Source of the DNA: Acholoe squamosa
Taxonomy: Eukaryota > Annelida > Polychaeta > Phyllodocida > Polynoidae
Assembly (NCBI GenBank): GCA_949317995.1
Contig: OX439043.1
Location: 57,057,339 to 57,121,338, forward strand
DNA length: 64,000 nucleotides
Reading direction: 5' to 3'
The translations under genes were made by a program, and so were the position numbers. This document shows, in pieces, positions 55,786 to 64,000 of this stretch. Under the pieces are notes generated by a model that did no database searches, was not told the DNA's origin, and saw only the letters and a list, made by a program, of their open reading frames with translations. Positions within the stretch are counted from its first letter, which is position 1. Each line of letters begins with the position of its first letter.

Positions 55786-56420
55786 TCCAGACAGTGTTAT
55801 TTATACATGGATAGCGGTTGAATTGTAAGCCTCAAACTGTAGTACTGGATATAATGGTTCTTTACACAGTTAGTGGTTATACACAGGGTTCAATGGAACT
55901 AGACCCCAGCCAGACCAACATATCAGGTATCTGTAGGGAATAAATATGATACAAAACATCGACAGCCTCTGGGTCAGGTTACTTTATCACCAGGAATGTA
56001 ACCCTCCACATACGGTGACATTTACTGTAAATACTGGCCATGCTGACTTGACTTGAGTGTACATCTATCTGCTTGTACTAAAATTTTGAAGGATTTCCCA
56101 TGTACATATTTCTGTAATAAGATCTCATCAGCTTCTCATAATGTATATTTTTCCCCATATGTTGTTAGATTATTGATTCAAAACCTCTCTGGTTGAAAGT
56201 GGTTTGATTGACATCTTCATTTATTAGATTGTATCAAGTGGGGTGTCCAATGAAAGTGTAATATACTTTATGTATATAATAAGTACAACATAATACCCTT
56301 TATTGAGGCCATGGTTATGGTTATTATGAGTCTGAATAACCTTGTTTATAATACACAATGGATACATCTAATATACATAAAAAAGAGAAGATATGTCCAA
56401 CTCAATATGCATCAATAAAG
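55786..56420. other. No recognised feature
   Basis: AT-rich sequence without supported features. Confidence 0.4.
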
Positions 56421-56423
56421 CTT

Positions 56424-56580
56424 ACATATGCTCTTTATACCATGGTATATGCAGTCCCGCCGTCTGGTGTAGAGAGAAAGTAGTACATCGTTCATTCTAG
56501 CCGTGGTTAATTGCACGAGTTTTATCCTTTAACTTGAACGCAAAAATATGCAAATAACCCATAACCATGGTATAATATAG
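56424..56580. mobile_element. MITE M6, short copy
   Basis: GCTCTTTATACCATGGTAT at the left and AACCATGGTATAATATAGG at the right are inverted, with TTCATTCTAGCCGTGGTTAA and GCAAAAATATGCAAATAACC shared with 49506-50067. It is an internal-deletion derivative of the longer copy. Confidence 0.65.
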
Positions 56581-56976
56581 GATAGTGACTAGGACTATGG
56601 TTAGGAAAACGGTTGGATTCTGAGGTATGGCCCATATACCCCAATAAACCAGTGTATGAATAGGACCTGGAGGATCAACACTGGTTGGGCAGACCGAGAC
56701 ACAGCCAATTGGGAGGTGGAGGATAAATGTAGTTGTATTTAGATGGGGACACATGAGTCCGGCCTGATACATTTATATTTTTGTCCAAGACCCTATCTCA
56801 ACCACACAATACCTTATTGTCCTATCGTTACCTTATTTGTGTATTATGTTGATGTGACGCTTCGTTGTTCAGTGCATGAATTTTATGAATCTTGACCCAT
56901 GGTTTCTCCTGTATCAATCAGTCAATAGACCTGCACATAATTATACTGATATATTAGATTACTGATAGATGTCAGA

Positions 56977-57167
56977 GTGAGTGAGTGAGTGAGTGAGTAA
57001 TAGATGTTTAACGCCATTTAGACAGCTAAGGTTATATTCATGGCGAGAACTACATTACACAAATTCAGAGGAATGTGTCGGTGCCCGCGCATATGTGCAC
57101 CACACACATCCTGAGGGGATAGGAAAGAGGAGAAATAGACCCTTTTAAGTGGGCTATAGGGAAGCCC
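56977..57167 (-). mobile_element. SINE-1, full-length copy with 13-bp target duplication
   Basis: Flanked by perfect GATAGATGTCAGA (56964-56976 and 57168-57180). It has the longest GTGA-type tail of the copies in the window. The tail lies at the low-coordinate side because the copy is on the minus strand. Confidence 0.93.
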
Positions 57168-57180
57168 GATAGATGTCAGA

Positions 57181-57320
57181 ATCTGTCAAACAAGCCATCG
57201 CAGTGTGGTTGCATGTATTCACATATCTGTCTTATTCATTTTATTACTCGCTGTCATTTTTATTAGCACCATGCATAGGACTGTGAGGTGAGTGGCATGT
57301 AAAAGGTTGACGTGAAATCA
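57181..57320. other. No recognised feature
   Basis: Spacer between two SINE-1 copies in the same orientation. Confidence 0.5.
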
Positions 57321-57327
57321 CATTTTG

Positions 57328-57517
57328 AGTGAGTAGTGAGTAATAGATGTTTAACGCAATTTCAAAGGCTAAGGTCATATTCATGGCGAGAACGACATTA
57401 CACAATTTCACAGAGGAATGTGTCAGTGCCCGTACATATGTGCACCACACACATCTGAGGGGATAGGAAAGAGGAGATATAGACCCTTTTAAGTGGGCTA
57501 GGGATGCCCTATAAAGG
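57328..57517 (-). mobile_element. SINE-1, full-length copy
   Basis: All segments of the family are present (GTGAGTAATAGATGTTTAAC to CTTTTAAGTGGGCTAGGGAT). A short ATTTTG word flanks both sides (57322-57327 and 57518-57523) and may be the remains of a duplication. Confidence 0.88.
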
Positions 57518-57523
57518 ATTTTG

Positions 57524-58958
57524 CTCCCTACGGCTATCATGTAGTGCTAAGTACTGCTGTTGGTGAATAGATGGTTGGGTACATTCTACTGCAAATTCAC
57601 AGCAACCTTTGCTATGTATTTAAAGCACAATATTCTGTGAACCTACATTACTCTTGCTACACATAATTATAGTCACAGAAAGTCTTCTGTATAAGCATAC
57701 TGCAGTAAACCTGCTGTAGATGGTCAGTGAAATTGCTGAAACCAATTTTTCTTCAGTAAATCAACAGTGTAGTTCTGTTTCATATAGATGGCAGCCTAGA
57801 TATGCAAGATAATTGTGCTATGACGCAGGTCTACATAGATTTCTGTCATGAATATTCAGATCTATAGCACTGAAACAACATAGCATTTGACTAGTGACAG
57901 CACGGGATAGAGAGGGGTATCAACATTTCACTGGTAATCGATATAACCCTGTGCCTAATCCCACTATTCTTATACTACTCACGTGTGTCTCATGCCAGCC
58001 TATCCGACCAAATTGAAAAGCCAAAAATGATGTGGACCAAGAGCGTTAAGAAGAGGGAATCCCATCAGACAGGCCCTTCGGGGTTTACAACCTCAAAAAG
58101 TCTAGTTGAATGCATCTTTCTCTTGAAGCGAGAAATAAGGGAACAAGTCTTGAGTAAAAGAAAAATGACATAAATGATGCATGTTTCGCCTTTATGTAAA
58201 ATGTTGTGACTACGCCAAGGCCTCAACCACCACAAAACTCGTCATGATCCAGCTTCACCAGACACAAAAGTGTGCTAGTTGGATGTTTTGTAACATTTTA
58301 TACAGAGGAAATCCTCAAATAAAATATCATAACTTTGTGTTGAGAATTATCTGTATTCCGTCCAAAATAGAGTGTATCACCCCCCCCCCCCATTCGCATA
58401 TGAGAAACATCATCCCTCGCTCCATCCACTTTCCCCCTTTAAGGTTAGAATTATTGATCAGGCTCAAATTGAGGGTACTCTATGAGGAGGGTGATACCCT
58501 ATTTGCTCCAGCCCCATTTAGGCACCCTATTAGGCTGCCTTATCTCCCCACTGCTGGTGGGATAAACCCAGCATCATCATGCACATTGATTGGGTGCCTC
58601 CTACTGGAACTAAATATCAACAACTCATGTTATACACTTAATGTTTATAAACCTTAAGTACTTGTGTTTTTCTCTTCTCTTCATTAAATATTAAGTGGTA
58701 CTTTGGCGATTGCTAGACTGTGCCATCCAGATGTGTGTGGCCCAACCCTCCCCGACCCTGCTTAAATACTCCAAACCCTATACTCGAGTCACAGGTGAGA
58801 AAAACGGAGTAAACAGATGGATGAGATTCTTCACAAATTGTCTACACAATTGCTGAGTGAGTACGTCATTGAAGTGTGGTAAGTTCGTATCATAAATACA
58901 TAAATAGAAACAATTAATTCCCCTCCTCCAATCTTGCATGATGGTATGTTACATTTGG

Positions 58959-58960
<2 letters not shown>
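57524..58960. other. No recognised feature
   Basis: Frames of up to 158 codons (58181-58657) start at non-ATG codons or lack motifs and cross a poly-C run at 58380, so I do not call a gene. Confidence 0.4.

Positions 58961-59034
<74 letters not shown>
58961..59034. repeat. (TA)n microsatellite
   Basis: The longest TA array of the window, 74 bp. Confidence 0.97.
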
Positions 59035-59036
<2 letters not shown>

Positions 59037-59160
59037 ATCTTTATTGTTTTCTCGTAACGTCTTTACATAAAGATATTACAGCGTAACATAACAGAAAGGT
59101 AGTTGCATTACAGTGCTCTGTCAGTTTGTTAAAGTACGTCCTCCCCCCCCCCCAAAAAAA
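59035..59160 (-). mobile_element. Possible LINE 3' UTR ending in (TA)n
   Basis: Minus strand: GTTACGAGAAAACAATAAAG, ATGGA and then the TA array. An AATAAA signal close to the end and the style resemble the 3' UTR of the LINE at 25513. No coding part is attached. Confidence 0.35.
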
Positions 59161-59228
59161 AAAAAAAGTGTTTCCAAAGGTTAGAAGCATAACAGGACAC
59201 ATTGTTCTAAATAGGAAAATGTGTTATA

Positions 59229-59370
59229 CCATAATACCCTACGTATAAGGCGCGCCCGGCGTATAAGGTACACCCAGCCTTTATATATTAGTATGGATAG
59301 GCTAGAAATATTATAGAATTACATAACTTCAGTTCTAATCAATGGATTTTAGAAATTCAAAAGCCATTGG
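59229..59370. mobile_element. MITE M2 relative, partial
   Basis: ACCCTACGTATAAGGCGCGC and CGTATAAGGTACACCCAGCC, then TTCTAATCAATGGATTTTAG, match the left half of 45464-45868. Confidence 0.6.
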
Positions 59371-59639
59371 GCAGAGAGGACGTCACAAAAGAGCCTAAAC
59401 CACTTTTAGATTAAGGGGAAGGCCTTGGGGGATTTGACTTTCAACTTTGCTTCATGCTATGAGACTATGATAGAATCATTAAAACAAATATGGGCCAATG
59501 GCTTTTTCTTTGACGGGTTATCTTAGGTCGGAGTGGAGTCTACTCTAATAGGGTTAATACAATGGGTCGTGAATACAATGGGATGAGTGGGAGGGCTTGG
59601 CAGTTTATGCCCAGGTGCGCAAACAGACAAATGCCTGTA

Positions 59640-59950
59640 TATGTACTTTAAACAGACTAATTATCCAACCAGGATCATGTCCACATTTTATCCCATCAGA
59701 ATTATGCAACCATGACACAATAAATTATGGTGAGTGATTAGCCAATGGTTGCAGCTGTGCACAATGGCTGCAGCTGCCCACATGCCCCTGGTCCACTCTG
59801 AATCACTTTGCCACAGGGTAGATCGGGCCTAATCAAACAGGAAGCAATGGAAACATAATCAACACACAGTCAAGAAGACCTCAACCCTGGGAACTGCAAT
59901 GGTGGCTAGAAGATGGGGCAGTGGTTTGCAGTTGGGAGTGATCATCTTTT
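59640..59950. mobile_element. Dispersed repeat I, copy 2
   Basis: GTCCACATTTTATCCCATCA, CACATGCCCCTGGTCC and GGGCCTAATCAAACAGG match the other two copies. CAATGGCTGCAGCTG (partly CAATGGTTGCAGCTG) is duplicated within this copy. Confidence 0.6.
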
Positions 59951-60027
59951 AATAAGGGGGGGTTGCTTTGAGCGGGTCAATTTTTCTTTTACCCCTTGGA
60001 CAAGGAGGGGCAAATTTCGTGTCACTA

Positions 60028-60926
60028 CACTGCAAAAATGGTGTTTAGATTTTAAACATGTTTAGGTCTAAACAGGTTTAAAACCTAAACATATAGGTCA
60101 GTAAGGTGTCTCATTGACTACACATTTAGGAAATGAACACTTTTATTCTAACTACATAAACATTTATGCCTAACATGATTAGATGTTTAGAGTTGAAACA
60201 GTTGAATAATAGGTGTTTAGATTTAAACATCAATATGTTAGATACTTGGATATTGAATCCACACCAGGTAGCAGCACTACCTTTGAATGGACTATCTTCA
60301 CACAGTTATAATCAATTGTTGTGACAAATGTCCCCAAATCCCATGTTTATCATGTTTTCATTTCATAGAATGTCATGTGAATAGAAAGGGCAATAGAAAA
60401 TTGACTAGATTCACCTTACTCCACCATCATTAGCATAAAATAATCAATAAGCTCCATGACTGACACCTATTTGATGTTATTCTGGAATAGATACGGCAAT
60501 GTCCTTCCTGCCAAGCTGTTGTACTTTCTAAAGTCTCTCATTCTGATGCAGTGTGTAATACATGTACACATATATAGCTGTGGCTGACATCTTTGGAGAC
60601 TTTGACAAGTAAATACCAGTTGATGTCCCCCCAGTAAATGAGAAAACAAACAAAACATATCTCTTTTTTTTAATGCATACATGTCTGCAAACCTTAACTT
60701 TCCATCACATCATTTAAACATTTAAATACAAAAATTCATAAACACCTAAACACAAAAATTCATAGATATCTAAACACAAAGTTTTAACCTAAACACCTAC
60801 ATTTCTAAACACTTGAGCTAAGCACATTGTTTGGCTAAACATGTTTAGGAAATTAATGTGATTACAAAAACGTTGCAAGAATATGCTTAGAATTGTGTTT
60901 AGGATCTAAACACCATTTTTGCAGTG
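60028..60926 (+). mobile_element. TIR element E, copy 3 (899 bp, TA-flanked)
   Basis: Ends CACTGCAAAAATGGTGTTTA and its inverse, TA at 60026-60027 and 60927-60928. It is almost the same length as copy 2 (898 bp) and in the orientation of copy 1. Multiple TTTAGA/TCTAAA motifs lie in the outer 200 bp of each side. The 71-codon minus frame is not conserved in the other copies. Confidence 0.87.
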
Positions 60927-61363
60927 TATAGGTCAAAAGGGTGTGTTCGCACACAGTTTTTCAGAGGGGGCAAAAATAATGTTGACCCTCGCGAGGGGGA
61001 GCATATTTTTTCCGCGCCCCTGGGTTAAAACCCACTGCCCTCCCCCCCTGTTGTTAAAAAAATACCCACTCCCTTAGATGGTGGCTTTATGGACATAATA
61101 GTACTACCCTGCCAGCATGTACATGTAATAACTGTTTTGTAACTATTATATATTGCTTAATGGTTTCTTGATGGTATTGGTAAAGTCGAGTGTAAAAGGG
61201 GAGAAGTAAATGGGCTAAACGTTTGAAAAGCTGCTTTTATTTGACAAAAAGAAGGCAGCTACTTTGTTGTTGGCACTGTCACAGATAGCATTTCCCTTTA
61301 CCTCATCAGCTTATGTAATGATGTTTGCTGCATCACATGTGACAGGATCTAGGGCCCTTAGTG

Positions 61364-61539
61364 AGTGAGTAATAGATGTTTTACGCCATTTCGACAGCTA
61401 CGGTCATATTCATGGCGTGAACTACATTACACAATTTCACAGAGGAATGTGTCAGTGCCCGCGCATATGTGCACCACACACAACCAAGGAGATAGAAAAG
61501 AGGAGGAATAGACCCTTTTAAGTGGGCTAGGGAACCCCG
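61364..61539 (-). mobile_element. SINE-1, full-length copy with 13-bp target duplication
   Basis: Flanked by perfect AGGGCCCTTAGTG (61351-61363 and 61540-61552). The short GTGA tail merges with the duplication. Head differences (AACCAAGGAGATAGAAAAGA) show divergence from the other copies. Confidence 0.93.
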
Positions 61540-61552
61540 AGGGCCCTTAGTG

Positions 61553-61930
61553 CAAGGTACATTAAGGTCCCTATTCCCAGTACATGTCACATATAATTTG
61601 CCAAGTGAAAGAATGTTGGGACAGAAATAAATACAATATAGGTGACCTGCATCGTATTCCCTGGGCTGAGTGTCCATATCACATTAAAGCAATTCATGTT
61701 TCATGCTTTCAGGTTTCACTTCTGTGCTGTAGAGAGTCATTGCCTTAAATCAATATTGAGTAAAGGAATTAGCATCAATCCTCATCTGCCCCCAATCAAC
61801 CAAAGCCAAAAAAGAAATGTAGGCTAATCCCTTTACTGCAGTAAATGTCCACGTTGTTTTTAACACACATCAAAGTAGATTTTAAAGAGCCAGAAACGAT
61901 GCCAGGCAAATGATTCAAACTAATTTTTTT
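61553..61930. other. No recognised feature
   Basis: Nothing supported was seen. Confidence 0.4.
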
Positions 61931-62180
61931 TTGTATCCAACTATAGGGCCATGTTCACTTGTTATTCAATCAGAATTGTGTTGGCACACCGAACATGAGC
62001 AATCAGTCAGTGGCTGCAACCAATACAAAAACCACATGCCCTGGGTTCCTACTTAATCGGTTTGTCCCTAGGGTCAGATTTAATCAAACAGGCAGCACCA
62101 AGGGACATAATTAACTGAAAGGGGGAGCTCAGTCTTAGGTACACCAGCCTTACAGGTGTTGGAGGACTTAGGTTTGGGTA
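61930..62180. mobile_element. Dispersed repeat I, copy 3
   Basis: GGCCATGTTCACTTGTTATT, CAGTGGCTGCAACC, AAAAACCACATGCCCTG and GATTTAATCAAACAGG match the other copies. The most diverged of the three. Confidence 0.55.
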
Positions 62181-62502
62181 GAGGACAGTGCAGTTGTTGG
62201 CTGATGGATTCTTAGCTATAACCATTAATCCAGCATTACATTACTGCCTTCTTGTGAAAGGATTCACTGTATTATTATTTTCTATAGGACTGTGTCCTGA
62301 TACTTTGTCTTAAAGGGTGTTCAGTAAGGAAAGAGATCACCAAAAGTCCTGAATAGGTCATGATTCTTAGTATATGATGATAGTTGCTAAGCAGGATATA
62401 GCAGAAAACATGTGTCTGCAATTTTTATATTTAAAGTTAAAACTGAAAAGATTTTACCATCTCTTGGCTTCTGGGTGATTTAGCAAATTGGTCTTATACT
62501 CT

Positions 62503-62642
62503 CAGTGGCGAATCCAGGATTTGGAAAAGGAGGGGACGCAGCCAAAAAGGAGGGGGCGCACCCCCTATTTTTGAGCAACTCTTGGGGTCCAAAATATGTA
62601 ATTAAACTCTTAAGCACTGGGGAAAAGCTAAGTCTGCCACTG
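62503..62642. mobile_element. Small MITE, 140 bp
   Basis: CAGTGGCGAATCCAGG at the left and a reversed CAGTGGCAGACTTAG at the right share the first seven bases. The interior is AGGAGGGG- and GCGCACCCCC-rich. hAT-like in style. No matching 8-bp duplication was seen. Confidence 0.55.
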
Positions 62643-62649
62643 AGTCTTT

Positions 62650-64000
62650 TGGTTTTTAAAGCATGGTTTGTATGGTAATTAGTGGGACTGTCTCTTTGCC
62701 CCTTCAGTTCTGTAATGCTAATGATGATGATGACTCCCCAAGGTCTCAACATTCTACACACCAATTCGAGACTAGAGGAGCCAAGAGTGCAATTGGATGT
62801 GTTTGGAGGACTGGTGCAGTATACAGTGATTATACATAAGAAGAAGTGATACTTCAACTTAGGTAATGACATTCTCTAGGTCTTAGTTTATTTTACTCAA
62901 ATAGTAACTATGCTTGCAGGAGCATCATTTATGGGATATGTAATCCGAGACATAGTATATAGTAATCAATGTGCAAGATCCTGGTTACTCCATCAACAGG
63001 ACAGGCTTCACCCACTCTCCTCAATACCCTGCTGCACAAAATTATTTTGTTTCCTGTTTCAAATAAACAAGATATTCTAGATATAGTTTATTGGGGGGGG
63101 TTACTATAGAAAGGTTTTGGAGGCATAACACCCTCTCTCCCCTCCTATGTAAGTTTGGGAATTAGCTAGTTATACCTAGATCTGCCGCACCTGCCTCCTC
63201 CATCCAAACTATCACATTCTTTCACATCATCTAAGTCAGTTAATAGCAGTGAGTGGTATGTAGGTCCCTCATTTCTAAGGCATAGATCTAATTTATTCCA
63301 CACTGTCAGTCCGAGCCACTTTCCCACCTGTTTGCTACCACAACTTCCATCTTCACCCCACACCCTCCTTCACAGGAAGCATCAGCCAACTTTGTAGCAC
63401 CATCCAGATGTGCCTGTTGGCCTGTGGGTTACACATTATTGGGAAATTCTCACAGCTTGGTGACCATATCAGCCAGGGACAGGAGGGTGATCTAATGGAA
63501 ACCAGTCATACATCAGTTCCGCTTGTCGTCTCTTGGACTAGGAACACATTGATCAATAAAATAGCAGTTAGGGACATCCCTGAGATGTGGATTTGTAAAC
63601 AGTCTGCCTCTCATCTTGCTGCTGCCAGCTTGCTATCACGACTGGGGAAATGTCCTTGGGTTGACTATAGCAATGTCCATTGATAGCTTGGTTTGCATAG
63701 GTAGCTCAATGTATGCTCAACTTTGCCATAATATATCATTTTCAAGCCCATCGGGAAAATTGCATGTTCTTGTCTCAACCAAATGTTTTGTAGGATTAGG
63801 CCTAACATATAATGGTCACTTGATTATTGGTTAGTTAATGTAATGATCAAAAAGGAACTGTGTTTTTTATCAGCATTCGTTTTTTTGTTAGTATGGGATC
63901 AAATTCACATTAGATTAAGAGGTATGTACCAGTATCTCAGTTATAGGGATGCTCTCTGAGGGGATCTCTATACAGTTATGTACCCAAGGTGTATCCACGT
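62650..64000. other. No recognised gene; one coding-like stretch
   Basis: A 91-codon plus-strand frame at 63408-63683 has a plausible amino-acid composition (LVVSWTRNTLINKIAVRDIP) but matches no family I know, and no splice or start context stands out. The 65-codon minus frame at 63166-63363 is adjacent. Neither is called as a gene. Confidence 0.3.

Noticed and set aside
58181-58657. 158-codon frame as a gene
   Set aside because: It passes through a poly-C run and has neither a recognised domain nor a convincing start.
63408-63683. Host exon near the right edge
   Set aside because: The composition looks protein-like, but no family, splice signal or conserved start supports it.

Overview
The window looks like intergenic or intronic DNA of an animal with a repeat-rich genome. 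I found no host gene, rRNA gene, canonical tRNA gene, operon or CRISPR array. A marine invertebrate, probably a mollusc, is my best guess. The basis is the 3' tail of the commonest SINE (a 'cgttaaac' stretch followed by (ACTC)n), which resembles tails I associate with gastropod repeats. That placement is an inference. The base composition (AT-rich with (TA)n, (CT)n and poly-C runs), several SINE families, LINE fragments and many TIR elements fit an animal genome.

Layout. 0-6.6 kb: a 42-bp minisatellite in opposite orientations at the two ends, a compact 1.1-kb retroelement with a 210-codon ORF between two (TA)n arrays, a 1.95-kb TIR element (2629-4575), two further (TA)n arrays and a 23-bp minisatellite. 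6.8-25 kb: SINEs, MITEs, two copies of a TA-flanked element with many TTTAGA motifs, a decayed LINE (14.4-15.3 kb), and two copies of a hairpin-ended repeat carrying tRNA-like boxes (17.3-18.3 and 23.6-24.5 kb). 25.5-28.6 kb: a minus-strand LINE broken by a nested DNA element with a 5-bp target duplication; its RT region is missing, and a series of related palindromes lies there. 29-36 kb: mostly unassigned, with small TIR elements, a perfect 41-bp palindrome and a polypurine tract.

36.2-41.7 kb is the most striking part. A 22-bp minisatellite is interrupted first by a SINE that itself contains a second SINE, and then by a 3.19-kb foldback element (36972-40162). The foldback arms carry two further families of tandem repeats in mirror image. 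42-64 kb: more MITEs, SINE copies with clear target duplications, a second minisatellite-bearing foldback (53474-55244) and a third copy of the TTTAGA element.

How it fits together. Nearly every recognisable feature is a mobile element or tandem repeat, and many are nested, so the order of insertion can be read. The longest open frames (over 500 codons at 40.1-41.7 kb) are products of a stop-free 22-bp repeat and are not genes. The one intact and possibly functional ORF is the Ser/Asp- and Lys-rich protein at 1660-2292. Copy comparisons were done by eye, so boundaries are good to a few bases at duplicated ends and to tens of bases elsewhere.
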